IMG/VR virus record: IMGVR_UViG_3300044736_000016
Coordinates: 1-64,000 of that record
DNA from: a virus
DNA: 64,000 bases
Reading direction: 5' to 3' (one strand)
Below are positions 7,509 through 16,816 of the stretch, piece after piece. Each line of letters begins with the position of its first letter. Position 1 is the stretch's first letter. Below the pieces are notes generated by a model. The model worked only from the letters and a program-made list of their open reading frames with translations, had not been told where the DNA came from and searched no databases. The position numbers were made by a program, and so were the translations under genes.

Positions 7509-7921
7509 GGGGCAGGCTTCACCGTCACGCGGACCGAGACGCCGCCGCGGGAATCGCGGCCCTCTGTGGGCATCGGGTAGTCCAACCACCGCGGGGCGTC
7601 ATCAACGATCCAACCAGAATCACGGAGCCCATCGAGACAAGGTTTCAGCGCGGCGCAAACCTGATCGAAATCGCGCATGCGCGACCGTGGTCCGCGCAGT
7701 AGCACGAGTTCGAGGCGACGGCGCTCGTCGGCAGGCGGTAGCCCGAGGCGGTTCCGGTGGCTGCGCGCCACCAGAGCAACGCAGTTGCGGATGGCCTTGG
7801 TCTTCCGGGCGCGCACCTGCCAGCACAGCCTGCTGTTGGCGGTAGGCGGGTCCTCTGGCAGCCGCACGTCGAAGGTGACACCCTCGGGTGTGAGAGACGG
7901 CAGAGGAGCCCGCATCGCCAT
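7505..7921 (-). CDS. rusA: RusA-like Holliday-junction resolvase
   Basis: 138 residues. The family core is clear: beta strand RRRLELVLLRG, then MRDFDQVCAALKPCLDGL, then WIVDDAPRW, giving the acidic D...D...DD set of RusA/YbcO-type endonucleases, here with Gln where N/K are usual in the first motif. It would cut branched DNA before packaging. Its stop overlaps the stop of the regulator on the other strand (CTAG). A GTG at 7930 is an alternative start. Confidence 0.75.
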   Translation of the reverse strand: MAMRAPLPSLTPEGVTFDVRLPEDPPTANSRLCWQVRARKTKAIRNCVALVARSHRNRLGLPPADERRRLELVLLRGPRSRMRDFDQVCAALKPCLDGLRDSGWIVDDAPRWLDYPMPTEGRDSRGGVSVRVTVKPAP

Positions 7922-7940
7922 GGTGGTCACCCGTTCGCAG

Positions 7941-8261
7941 TCACGATTCGGCCTCCCACGCCCGCACCTTAGCTCCCTGCGCCTCAATCCACGGGCGCAG
8001 GTGGGTTCGCCAGCAAGTAGGGCATATATCGAACGCCTCGTGATTCTGACAGCCGCCTTCGGGGTACTGGTAGCCGAAAGCGAACTCAAGGGTTACGCGA
8101 GCACCCTCGTAGCAACTGGACTCTCCTTCCAGCGTGGGCCACGGACGGCCAAATCCGGCGTCCTCCGGGCGTGGCGCAGGGGTGCCACAGAGATCGCACC
8201 TCAACTCAACAACGATAGTGCTCTCGTGCTCGAACTTCTTGGTCTCAGTGCGTTGGCTCAT
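7941..8261 (-). CDS. Hypothetical zinc-binding protein
   Basis: 106 residues with ELRCDLCGTPAP at about 20-31 and FDICPTCWRTHL at about 78-89, a CxxC...CxxC pair expected to bind one zinc. ATG overlaps the preceding stop by ATGA. Unrecognised. Confidence 0.65.
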   Translation of the reverse strand: MSQRTETKKFEHESTIVVELRCDLCGTPAPRPEDAGFGRPWPTLEGESSCYEGARVTLEFAFGYQYPEGGCQNHEAFDICPTCWRTHLRPWIEAQGAKVRAWEAES

Positions 8262-8383
8262 GCTCCCTCCGTACCGGCGACGGCCGTACCGTCGTCTCTA
8301 TGATCGCGTTTGTCTCTCAGCGTGGAGATAGGCACGATCGTCCCGCCCACGGCCGCAGCGGGCAAGTGCGAGACGTCGGCCAT
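8258..8383 (-). CDS. 41-residue hypothetical protein
   Basis: Starts in a TGATG junction with the VirD4/TraG-like ATPase and ends in an ATGA junction with the next gene. The N-terminal half is hydrophobic (VSHLPAAAVGGTIVPIST), the rest charged. Coupling on both sides supports it. Confidence 0.5.
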   Translation of the reverse strand: MADVSHLPAAAVGGTIVPISTLRDKRDHRDDGTAVAGTEGA

Positions 8384-10152
8384 CAGGCGCCCTCCTGCTT
8401 GGCAACGTCTGCGGTTTCCGCGAACATGTCCGAGAACACCCCTGGTACGCCCGCATCTGTTTCGGTCGAACCCTGCTCGTGGATCTGGTCGAGCCCGTAC
8501 GGCACCGTGAGCTTTCCCCACATCTCGAACGGACGAGTGTCGCCATGGTAGACCGTCTTGGCAAGCGTGATCCGCTCGCTCATGCTGATAAGTACCTTGC
8601 CATCCGCGATGTTGGTGATCTCATGCTGCGGCCAACGCCATTCATCATGCGGCGTCACAGTGCGGGTGACCGTACGGGTGCGCCGCTGCTCCTTGTGCTG
8701 CGCATGGCGCTCGTGGCTGGCGTGGTCGTCGTCGACCGTCGGCTGCTGGCGCCACCACGGGGCACGGGTGCGGGCCACCGCCTTGGTCGTCCGGTGGATG
8801 GTGTGCTTGCCGCCGGTCCGCTCAAGGCTGGCGAGCAGCTTGGGATCCTTGCACCCGCGCAGCACAGCGGTGACCGCCATGCCCTCGCGGACCACCCTCT
8901 CGGTCTCCGCGTTCCACCGCAGGCTGAACTGTCCCATTGCCTGCACGGAGGCCATGAGCACGACCCCGCGTCCTCCCCCGTCGCCGATGATCCGCGTGAG
9001 AGACGGCAGGGGACTGAGCGTCGCCATCTCGTCCAGCGCAAGCAGGAACGGCCGCTCCAATGGCTGCCCACCCCGGCTGTCGGAGATGGTGTATGCCGCC
9101 TCCGTGATCTCCTCGATTAGCCCGGTGGTCAGCGGCGCCAGGTCGCAGTTCGGGTCCGAGGGGGCGACGACGAACAGCGCATGATCGCGGCCCAACTGCG
9201 GTCGGACGCTCGGGTCATGCTCGTCGTATCCGAGGAACTCGTACGGGTCGAAGCCGCACTCGCCAGCAAGGTTCGCATCCGCCAGGACCCGCGGGTTGTC
9301 GAACGCCGAGATGGCCGCGTCGAGGCAGGACCATACAGACCCCACCTCATCGCTCTCGCGCACCTTGGGGTCGCGCAGGGTCAGGCTGGCTAGGTTCTCG
9401 AGCGCCTGCCGGTCCGGGCAGAGATGTGGGTTCCCTTCCCACCGCGCGATCCTGGTCTTGAGGATGTCCGCTGGCTCGTCCACGTTGTGCTGCTTCACCC
9501 ATGAGCGGACGTGCCCCATGCCCTTGCCGTCCAGCGCAGCGGCGTACAGGAGCGGCGCAAGGTACTGCGTGGCCCGCGTCTGCCAGTGGCTCGGATCCTT
9601 GGCCCCTTTGCCGGCGTTGATGCCCATGGCTCGGGCGCGCTTGGTGGCAACGTAGAAGTCCTCGCAGCCTCGCAGCGGAGACCAGTGCAGGCGACGCACC
9701 CACGGCGGCACGTCGTCGGCTCCGAGGATCTGCATGGGGTCGAACACCCACACCTTGCCGCGGTAGGTGCGGACCGCCTTGCAGTGCTCAAGGATGTCCG
9801 GCTTGGTACTCGTGGCGACGACCGGTCCCAGCCACGCCTGCACGTTGGGGATGATCAGCGTGGCGGTCTTGCCTCGCTGCGAGATGGCGACGATCAGGAC
9901 GTGCTCACGCGGAGGAGCCTGCACGAACCGGCCCTTGTCCCAGCCTAGAATGGGGCGTCCGGGGATGATCCCGTGCCAGATCGGGTCAACGGGATCAAGG
10001 CAGTGTAGCCGGGGCGGACGGAGGCGCTGGCCATCGCGGAACACTGGGGAGGCGTGGTACTGAGCGAGGAGGCGCGGACCGTAGCGCATCTTGCCGTGCC
10101 AGCCAAGGCCACTCATCCCGGCGAGAGCGGCGACGATCTCGGGGAGGATCAC
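8383..10152 (-). CDS. VirD4/TraG-like coupling ATPase
   Basis: 589 residues related to type IV secretion coupling proteins, which pump DNA to a conjugation channel. HVLIVAISQRGKTATLIIPN (about 84-103) is the Walker A region, with the first Gly of the P-loop replaced by Ala; ATSTKPDILEHC follows as in TraG/VirD4; RPFLLALDEMATLSPLPSL is Walker B; ASVQAMGQF is the sensor region. Unlike VirD4 and TraG, no clear N-terminal membrane anchor is visible. No relaxase or VirB4 homologue is present in the window. It may move the phage genome during conjugal-type transfer, or work with the nearby membrane proteins as another translocase. It overlaps the gene upstream by ATGA. Confidence 0.8.
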   Translation of the reverse strand: MILPEIVAALAGMSGLGWHGKMRYGPRLLAQYHASPVFRDGQRLRPPRLHCLDPVDPIWHGIIPGRPILGWDKGRFVQAPPREHVLIVAISQRGKTATLIIPNVQAWLGPVVATSTKPDILEHCKAVRTYRGKVWVFDPMQILGADDVPPWVRRLHWSPLRGCEDFYVATKRARAMGINAGKGAKDPSHWQTRATQYLAPLLYAAALDGKGMGHVRSWVKQHNVDEPADILKTRIARWEGNPHLCPDRQALENLASLTLRDPKVRESDEVGSVWSCLDAAISAFDNPRVLADANLAGECGFDPYEFLGYDEHDPSVRPQLGRDHALFVVAPSDPNCDLAPLTTGLIEEITEAAYTISDSRGGQPLERPFLLALDEMATLSPLPSLTRIIGDGGGRGVVLMASVQAMGQFSLRWNAETERVVREGMAVTAVLRGCKDPKLLASLERTGGKHTIHRTTKAVARTRAPWWRQQPTVDDDHASHERHAQHKEQRRTRTVTRTVTPHDEWRWPQHEITNIADGKVLISMSERITLAKTVYHGDTRPFEMWGKLTVPYGLDQIHEQGSTETDAGVPGVFSDMFAETADVAKQEGA

Positions 10153-10922
10153 AGCGACCGCCCTCCGTAGGCGGGCTCGTTGACGGGCGTGTAGGCGGTC
10201 AGGTCGCGGGTCGTGGCGTCAGCTTGTGCGGCAGGCGTGGCTGTGCGTGACGCCTCGGCAGTGCTCAGGCTGTACACGTCGAGCGGCTTGGCTCCACCAC
10301 GCTCCAGCGTTTGCTTCAGGTTGGCAGGCACGCTCGGGCAGTAGGTATCGGTGCTGGCTTCCAGCTTCTCGCCGATAAGCCAGCCGTTCGCCGCAGCGTT
10401 GAGACCGAAGATGTCGCATGCATCCGGCATGTACTGCGGGTAGTCTGGTGGCGTGCCATCGGCCTTCGAGACCGCCTTCGACCACGCGATGCCTTCCCGC
10501 TCTGCGTCTTTGAAGTGCTCCGTCTTCCGGATGGCGTCCGCTGCGGGTGAGTGCGGATCGACCGTCCAGTTCGGTCCGCCGAAAAAGTGCAGTAGGCTGG
10601 GAGCGTCGCGGTGCAGGCCATCGGGCAGTGTGGCGGTGGCAGATGTCGACCTTTTTGCCTCGCTGCCGCCATAGTTCTGACGCAACTCTGCGATGCGTGC
10701 AGCCAGCCCGGCCTTGCAATGTGTCCTTGCCTCCTCGGGGCTCATCTCGCCGTGGTCGATCAGCGCTTTCTCATGTTGCTTCCACTGAGCCGTGACAATG
10801 GCCTTGGCATACACCCAGTCTGGGTCGGCCTCCTCAGTTGCGCTACCCGTGCTTCCGCCTCTAGGCGCGATGCTGGATCCGCCCGGGATAGGCTCTCCTG
10901 CGCCGATGTATGCGCTGGTCAT
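10149..10922 (-). CDS. Hypothetical protein of the coupling-ATPase operon
   Basis: 257 residues, unrecognised. Disordered N-terminus, helical DPDWVYAKAIVTAQWKQHEK, then a mixed region with GGPNWTVDPHSPAADAI. ATGA overlap with the ATPase gene suggests a partner or substrate adaptor for it. Confidence 0.65.
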   Translation of the reverse strand: MTSAYIGAGEPIPGGSSIAPRGGSTGSATEEADPDWVYAKAIVTAQWKQHEKALIDHGEMSPEEARTHCKAGLAARIAELRQNYGGSEAKRSTSATATLPDGLHRDAPSLLHFFGGPNWTVDPHSPAADAIRKTEHFKDAEREGIAWSKAVSKADGTPPDYPQYMPDACDIFGLNAAANGWLIGEKLEASTDTYCPSVPANLKQTLERGGAKPLDVYSLSTAEASRTATPAAQADATTRDLTAYTPVNEPAYGGRSL

Positions 10923-11152
10923 GTCACTCGCACCGTATAGATGCGCTGGCGGTCTTGGAATCCCCTCGCGATTTTGCGGTCCCGCTCCAACAGAACCAGT
11001 GCTCGGTACGTGCGCGCAGCAGGGATGCCGGTGGTGTAGGCGAGGATGTCGATGACGTAGATGTTGCCGCTGCGGATGGCTTGCAGTACGAGTTCGCAGT
11101 CACCCGTGGTCCGGCGTCGGCGGAACAGTCGGGAAAGAATCCCCATGTGCAT
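10919..11152 (-). CDS. Small winged-helix protein
   Basis: 77 residues. IYVIDILAYTTGIPAARTYRALVLLERDRKI reads as a winged helix (helix-turn-helix about 31-56, wing after it), as in PadR- or DprA-type domains. A basic N-terminus (RLFRRRR) could also bind DNA. Possible operon regulator. Confidence 0.6.
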   Translation of the reverse strand: MHMGILSRLFRRRRTTGDCELVLQAIRSGNIYVIDILAYTTGIPAARTYRALVLLERDRKIARGFQDRQRIYTVRVT

Positions 11153-11155
11153 CTC

Positions 11156-12127
11156 CTACAGTGACCGGCCGGGCTGGTGGGATGCGTCGACCTCGGCCTC
11201 GTCGCGAATTGGCTCGGCTGGCGCAGAGGGTCCGCCGATTGCCTCTCGCATGACCGAGGCCGGCACCCCGTTCGATTCCGCGCTGTTGGAACAGGTCGCG
11301 GTGGCCACCACCTTGCCCTGGTCAGGGTCTCCGGGGTTGGTTAGGACCATCGGCGAGCCTGACCAACCGGGCACGACGGGCTGATCGACCACGGTGGAGT
11401 GATAGGCATGGTCGGAGCCCTCAGGATGGACCATCTCCGTCCCCGTCACGTTCGCCGTGATGACGCCACGATCCGAGACGATCGCCACCTGATCGCCGGG
11501 TTGCGCATCGCGCGATGCCAGTTCGAGCGCGCCGTCTCCGTCGCTCTGCCGCCCGCTGACCACCGCAAAGTCGCTGTCCGGAGTAGACGCGATCGTCTGG
11601 TGCATCCAGTCGTCGCGGACGACGTGTCCCGCTGTCGCTCTGCCGGTGGTGCCGTCGGGCATGCGCAAGTCCCACGCCGTCCCTTCGCCCGGCATGCGTA
11701 CGCCGGCCGCGTAGATCCTGCCCGTGTGCGCCTCCGCGTTTCCGATCGGGGCGGTCGCTGCCACGCTGTCGTATCCGTGCCCAGCCGCGAAGGCGTCGTG
11801 CTCCGCTGCCTGCGGGGCCATACTCGCGGTGGTGGACTTCATGGTGGGCTGGCCCATGTCGCGCTCGAGCGAACGGGACGCGGACGCCGCAGACACATCG
11901 GCCTGAGCTGGTGCCGCACCTCGACGCGCTGCGGGTGCCGATGGTGGGTCGAGGTGATGGATAGGCACCCTGCCCTCGCGGAGCACGGAGACCGCTCGGA
12001 ACGCCCCGCTGTCGACGTGACGCTTCACCGTGCTGTCGAGGTGACGTGGGGCCACGCAGTGCCGGGACTGGCGACCGCTCTGGTCCTCCAGCACGACCAT
12101 GGCAGGTTGCTGCTGACGGCTGAACAT
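11156..12127 (-). CDS. Trypsin-fold serine protease
   Basis: 323 residues. The C-terminal half has a complete chymotrypsin-like triad: TAGHVV (His168), DSDFAVV (Asp186) and PGWSGSPM (Ser256, with Trp in place of the usual Asp before Ser). Residues 1-130 are Ser/Ala/Arg-rich and probably disordered. No signal peptide is evident. It lies 5 bases after the polyprotein gene, which ends in a second protease, so the pair may process the polyprotein or act at the envelope. Confidence 0.75.
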   Translation of the reverse strand: MFSRQQQPAMVVLEDQSGRQSRHCVAPRHLDSTVKRHVDSGAFRAVSVLREGRVPIHHLDPPSAPAARRGAAPAQADVSAASASRSLERDMGQPTMKSTTASMAPQAAEHDAFAAGHGYDSVAATAPIGNAEAHTGRIYAAGVRMPGEGTAWDLRMPDGTTGRATAGHVVRDDWMHQTIASTPDSDFAVVSGRQSDGDGALELASRDAQPGDQVAIVSDRGVITANVTGTEMVHPEGSDHAYHSTVVDQPVVPGWSGSPMVLTNPGDPDQGKVVATATCSNSAESNGVPASVMREAIGGPSAPAEPIRDEAEVDASHQPGRSL

Positions 12128-12132
12128 CGCTC

Positions 12133-15100
12133 CTATCCCATCCCGTGCGAGTTGCCGCCGATTTCGTGCGGCGGCGTGGTGTCTGTCTCTGCCGCGGAGT
12201 GATCCGGGGCGAGGTCTCTCGTCTCGGCCGTATCGCGCTCCGGCGTGCGGTCGGCCCTCGGCTCATCGTCACGCTTCGGCTCTGCGGGCTCCGGCGTGTG
12301 ATCTGCCTCCTGCTCATCGCGTCCCGGCTCGTTCTTGGCGGTGCGATCGGCCATCTCGGGCGCAGGCTCCGATTCTGGCGTGTCATCGGGCTCCGGGCGG
12401 GCTTCATTTGGCTGCTCGCGGTCCTGCTCCTCGGCAGCGTCAGGGCGCGACGGTCCATCAGTAGGCCGATCAGTAGCGCGCTCCTCCACGGCGTCATCCG
12501 CGGGATTGACGATCAGTTTGCGGTCTTGCGCCAAGTCTGCGAGTAGAGGCTGATCCGGGATTGCGTCTTCGGCAGTTGTCCGTGGATCCCCGACAGCGTG
12601 GAGAGCGTCATTGATGGGGACGGCGTTGGTGTCTGGAGCGTCCGGCGGATCGGTACCTGCGTCCACGACGCCTATAACTTGCCCGCGGTTATTCAGAAGC
12701 TGCCCGCCTGAATCCCCTGGATCAGATCGTGCGTCCACTTCGATGGTGTCAGCGACGTGGACAGGCTTCCCGGTGACATCATCTGGACTTGTGATTTCGT
12801 CCGCATGCGGGCTGGTCACGCGGCCGGTGTGGCTGTCGGTGCTGTGGCCGTAGTCGCCGACGATGCTCACAGGATCGCCAACCGCCACGTTTTTGGAGTC
12901 GCCGAGCACGGCCGGGTTCATTGGTGGTGCTCCCTCCACTTCCAACAGGTCAACATCGTGAGCCGTGTCGTCTCTAAGTACGAGTGTCTGATATTGATGG
13001 CTATCGACTTCCACGATCGTCGGCTGGTGCAGAGCAGCGGCATCCTCAACAACGTGGTGAGCGGTGAGTAACCGGTTGCCTGGCAGTACAATGCCTGTGC
13101 CCACGCCGTGGCCGGATGGATCGACGATGCGCGCGATGCCAGCATGGGTGGCGGTTGGCGCTGGTGAGATTGGTACTGGGGTATCGTGCAGAGTAGGTCC
13201 ACCGCTAGCCATCAGCGCTGCCGCGACAATGCCGACGCTGGGATGCGTCACCTGCCTATGCGCTGGCATTTCTTCTGCGCTGACGTGAGGTGTGTCGATC
13301 ATCTGCGGCACGGACCTTTCTGGTACTTCTACACTGATCGGCTTTGGCGACAAGCCAACCAGATCCGCGAGCCCATGTCGCTCCAGCACGTCGGGGTCAT
13401 GGGGTGGGCGCTCTGCTGGCTGCGCGTCGTCGACCGTGGGAGGTGGCGGTAGCTCGGCGTCTTCCGGTCGCCCAAGCCCACGTCTGCGCTCGGGTGGCAC
13501 GGCGTCCTCGGTCTCGTTCCCTGCGTCGATCGGAGCCCGTTCGGGCAGCCCACGCTCCCCCGCTCGAGTAAGCCCACGTCGGAGTTCGGGCGCTACGCCA
13601 TCCTGCTCTGCCGTGCGGCTCTGTCCGTACACAGGCTCAGGCAGATCGCCAGTGCCAGCCTGCCGCAGACCACGCTCGCGCTCTGGCGGTGTGGTGCGTG
13701 GACCCTGCCCGCCCAACCTCGTCCACGCCTCGTCCAAGTTGCGCTCGAAGGTCTCGCGGTCGACGGGCAGGCCACGCTCGCGTGCCTTGGCAGCCACTTG
13801 TGCCTGTGTGGCGTAGGCGTCGCTCCAACCCGGCGGTGTGGTCGTGCTGGCGGGCTCGGCATCACTTACCGCGCCGTCTCGCAGCCACGACGTGTCCGTC
13901 AGCGGGCTGGGGACGTTCTGCCGTGGGGCACTCGGGCTAGCCTGCTGCTCCCACATTGGCGCTGCGTCGCGGAGGCGTCCAGACTGCTCACGCTCGACCG
14001 GAGCGGCCTGCATCTCACGCAGTGCGGATGCGTCGGTGATCTGCTGGAGTAGGTCGGGCTCCTGCGACCCAGCGTGAAGCCGATGACGTTCTGCGGTCGG
14101 CAGGCCAGCGTGGCCGTTCCCTACCGCACCCGCCATGTCCACGATCTCTGCGGTGACGGGCCGGCCGTCCACACGCGTCACCACGGGCTGCGCTGCGTGC
14201 TCTGGTGTGGCTGTGATCCCACGGCGCTCGGCAGCGAATACGTCGTATCCATCCCGTCCCACAGCGTCGCGCACCGTTGATGTGGGCGGCGCATCGGTGA
14301 TGGCGGGACGTTCGGCGGACACGGTGCGGTCACGGTCCTGCGCATGTTCCTGCTCGGCTGCGGCCATCCGTGCCTCACGTTCCTGCCGCTCTGCCGGGGT
14401 ACGGAGTTCGTCGCGCGGATCCGGCACGACCTCACGGTGCGCTCGGTGCATGTCTGCCGCGGTGGTGCCGGGTGGAAGGCCGTTCAGGTCGTCAACCATC
14501 CACGCGTCGTTGATCGGGTCCGATCTACGCTGCTCGTCCATCCTCTGCGCGAACCGCTCTAGCCGATCGTTGCGTCCAACGTCCGGATCCACTACCGCTA
14601 TTTGCTCGGCGCTGTGGAGTTCTTTGCGCAGATCCATGTTGACACCGTTCCCCAGCGCAAGGTCGACATCGGAGTGGGACAGATGCGTGCCGAAGTCACT
14701 CTCGCGGTCGATGTCTGAGTAGTCACGTCGCCGTGCCGCTCCACTGTGCTGGATCACGGTCAGCCCTTCCGCCTCAGCCGCTTCACGGATGCGCTGTGCG
14801 GTCTCTGGAGTGGCGAACCCTTCCACCGCCGCGTTCTGGTGAAAGATGTCCCCGCCGTATCCGACGCTGTTGGCCATGCCCGGTTGAGAGCCGATGGTCG
14901 CGAACCCGGCGTGGTTCATGCGGACGAGCGGGTCTTTGATGAGCGCCGTCTCGGAGTCGGGATCGGGATGGCCGTTCGGATGTGCAAGATGACCGGGCAG
15001 GAATTGCTCTGCGGTGATCTTGCCGAGGTGGTTGATCGTCGTAGCGTCGCTCCAGTCGCGGATGACGCGCTGCTCGCGAGCGGGCCTTTCCGCAGCCAAC

Positions 15101-16629
15101 ACGTCCGGTACCGACTCCTTCACCAGCCCATGCTGCTTGGCGAGGACGGACGCGGCCGTGCCCTCTTCGTGGCCGTTGATCCTGTCGACTTGCCGTAGTT
15201 CCTCAAGCGAAGGCACTCCAATGACCTTGCCGTCCTTGTCGAGTGCGAGCGTGGAGGTGTTCGTCTCAACCCCACCGCGGAGGAATAGCGCGTTTTCTGC
15301 CACCCTGGCCGCGCGCTGAGCACGCGGAGAGGCGACGGACTGCGGCACGGCGGCTGCGTTGGCCACGGCCTCCTCGCGCTGTATGCCGTCGAGGGACCGT
15401 ATTCCTCGCTGGACCCGTTGCTCCTGGGCAGGCGTCAGGGGAACCACGCCAGCCGTGTCACGCTGCGGGGTCCGTGGCTTCCGTCCGCCGAGCACCGGCA
15501 CGCTGGAGCCGAGGGCGTCCGCGATGCTCGCCACGGACGGCATACGGCGTGGCTTGCTGGCGTGGCGCTGGCGGCCGTTGCTACCGCCGCCTCCACCGCC
15601 GTTTCGCGCTGCGCTGGCCGGTGGCTTGGCTGCGGCCCTGCTGCGTGCGTCCGGCGTGGCCGGTGGCTTCTCGCCGCATGCGCTGACCACCTTGCCGCCG
15701 ATTCCGGCGACGAACGACCCATGAGCGCCGACTTCGAGATCCCACAACTGCCGCTGCCGTACCGCCTTGCGCGCCTGCTGGTTGCCGAGCCACGAGTGGT
15801 GACCGCTGTGGCCGTGGCCTGCGTCCATGCGACGTGCCTGATACGTTGGACGGAACGGTGCGAACACGTGCTCGATATCGGTGCGCTCGCCGAGGGTCTC
15901 CGCAACGATGCCCATCATGGTCACCAGAAACGCAGAGGTGGTCGGAAGGGGTTTCCAGTCTGGGCCGTAGTAGCCCTTCAGCAGTGCACGGCGGTAACGT
16001 TCGTCCATCCCGAGACCCCATGGCGGGACCGTCTTGGTGTGAGGCTTGTCGCCGAAGTGCTCTGCCAGAAACCGTGCCTGCTCGCGGTCGCGCCCCTCGA
16101 AAGTGACGCCGCCGCCGCTCTTATCCTCGCGTCCCGTCCAACCTGAGAGATACTGGCGGATGTGCTGCGCCTCACGCTTATCCGAAGCCTTGATCGTGAT
16201 GCGATCGCCGTTGACTTCACCACTGCGTAGGTAGGAGCCGACGAGATGCCATTCCTCTGGCGTCTCCGGTGCACCAGCCGGGATCGGCAGCGGATCGATG
16301 TGAGTTGGTGTGGCCCACGCGTGGCGCCGCTTGTCGAACAGGCCCGCGCTCATCCATCCGGGTGTCCCGCCGTTCGATGTGGCCCGCACCAGCACGGGGT
16401 GGCCGTCCGACGCCTCAATCCCAGCATGCCCATGCCCAGACACCCGCACCGTCGAACCCTTGCGCCGATGGACGTTCGTGACAGGCTGCCAACTGCCGTT
16501 GCGATCGAGCACGCGGTGGCTCTGGCTGACGTCCTGCATGTGCATGATCCGCTCGTCTGTGATGACGGGCGTCTTGCCGGGAAACCCCTCGGGCGGACGG
16601 CGCGGCGGCTTGGAAATCTGCGTGGGCAT
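12133..16629 (-). CDS. Giant polyprotein: degenerate intein, DUF6919-like region, trypsin-like protease
   Basis: 1,498 residues. 1: residues about 15-320 resemble an intein: an N3-like HRVLDRNGSWQPVTNV, block B EASDGHPVLV, LAGLIDADG-like LVGSYLRSG and ALLKGYYGP, and block F LWDLEVGAHGSFVAG. The nucleophile Cys1 and the C-terminal His-Asn are lost (VVSAC at the end), and the endonuclease acidic residues are gone, so it should neither splice nor cut. 2: about 560-640 holds MNHAGFATIGSQPGMAN, resembling actinobacterial DUF6919. 3: long charged, repeat-rich linkers. 4: about 1165-1330 is an HtrA/trypsin-like protease: LLTAHHVV (His about 1189), DVDLLEVEG (Asp about 1226), DPGDSGGQLL (Ser about 1305). 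5: a Glu/Asp/Arg-rich tail. ATG 16629 is chosen because upstream codons are non-coding in character and a small membrane gene ends at 16635. Possible roles: virion protein injected with DNA, or conjugation surface protein. Confidence 0.75.
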   Translation of the reverse strand: MPTQISKPPRRPPEGFPGKTPVITDERIMHMQDVSQSHRVLDRNGSWQPVTNVHRRKGSTVRVSGHGHAGIEASDGHPVLVRATSNGGTPGWMSAGLFDKRRHAWATPTHIDPLPIPAGAPETPEEWHLVGSYLRSGEVNGDRITIKASDKREAQHIRQYLSGWTGREDKSGGGVTFEGRDREQARFLAEHFGDKPHTKTVPPWGLGMDERYRRALLKGYYGPDWKPLPTTSAFLVTMMGIVAETLGERTDIEHVFAPFRPTYQARRMDAGHGHSGHHSWLGNQQARKAVRQRQLWDLEVGAHGSFVAGIGGKVVSACGEKPPATPDARSRAAAKPPASAARNGGGGGGSNGRQRHASKPRRMPSVASIADALGSSVPVLGGRKPRTPQRDTAGVVPLTPAQEQRVQRGIRSLDGIQREEAVANAAAVPQSVASPRAQRAARVAENALFLRGGVETNTSTLALDKDGKVIGVPSLEELRQVDRINGHEEGTAASVLAKQHGLVKESVPDVLAAERPAREQRVIRDWSDATTINHLGKITAEQFLPGHLAHPNGHPDPDSETALIKDPLVRMNHAGFATIGSQPGMANSVGYGGDIFHQNAAVEGFATPETAQRIREAAEAEGLTVIQHSGAARRRDYSDIDRESDFGTHLSHSDVDLALGNGVNMDLRKELHSAEQIAVVDPDVGRNDRLERFAQRMDEQRRSDPINDAWMVDDLNGLPPGTTAADMHRAHREVVPDPRDELRTPAERQEREARMAAAEQEHAQDRDRTVSAERPAITDAPPTSTVRDAVGRDGYDVFAAERRGITATPEHAAQPVVTRVDGRPVTAEIVDMAGAVGNGHAGLPTAERHRLHAGSQEPDLLQQITDASALREMQAAPVEREQSGRLRDAAPMWEQQASPSAPRQNVPSPLTDTSWLRDGAVSDAEPASTTTPPGWSDAYATQAQVAAKARERGLPVDRETFERNLDEAWTRLGGQGPRTTPPERERGLRQAGTGDLPEPVYGQSRTAEQDGVAPELRRGLTRAGERGLPERAPIDAGNETEDAVPPERRRGLGRPEDAELPPPPTVDDAQPAERPPHDPDVLERHGLADLVGLSPKPISVEVPERSVPQMIDTPHVSAEEMPAHRQVTHPSVGIVAAALMASGGPTLHDTPVPISPAPTATHAGIARIVDPSGHGVGTGIVLPGNRLLTAHHVVEDAAALHQPTIVEVDSHQYQTLVLRDDTAHDVDLLEVEGAPPMNPAVLGDSKNVAVGDPVSIVGDYGHSTDSHTGRVTSPHADEITSPDDVTGKPVHVADTIEVDARSDPGDSGGQLLNNRGQVIGVVDAGTDPPDAPDTNAVPINDALHAVGDPRTTAEDAIPDQPLLADLAQDRKLIVNPADDAVEERATDRPTDGPSRPDAAEEQDREQPNEARPEPDDTPESEPAPEMADRTAKNEPGRDEQEADHTPEPAEPKRDDEPRADRTPERDTAETRDLAPDHSAAETDTTPPHEIGGNSHGMG

Positions 16630-16634
16630 TTTGG

Positions 16635-16814
16635 TTATCCCAGACGTGCGTGGCTGCCGGGCATGTAGGCGTAGATGCACATGACGCCGATGAGTGCGCC
16701 GATGATGCCGCCTACCACCCTGACCACGACTTTCTGTCTGAACCCCGTGATGGCGAGCCTGATGCCCATGAACACCGCGACTCCACCGACGAGACAGATG
16801 GCTATGCCCAGCAT
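16635..16814 (-). CDS. Small membrane protein, two TM segments
   Basis: 59 residues: MLGIAICLVGGVAVFMGIRL forms TM1 and VVGGIIGALIGVMCIYAYM forms TM2, with a short basic loop between. It sits 2 bases after a similar small membrane gene. Size and topology resemble VirB2/TrbC pilin-like or VirB3-like subunits, but sequence alone does not prove this. Confidence 0.65.
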   Translation of the reverse strand: MLGIAICLVGGVAVFMGIRLAITGFRQKVVVRVVGGIIGALIGVMCIYAYMPGSHARLG

Positions 16815-16816
16815 CC

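Noticed and set aside
11421-12497. 358-codon minus frame across the protease/polyprotein junction
   Set aside because: Arg/Ser-rich low-complexity product; the +1-related frame holds two complete protease triads.
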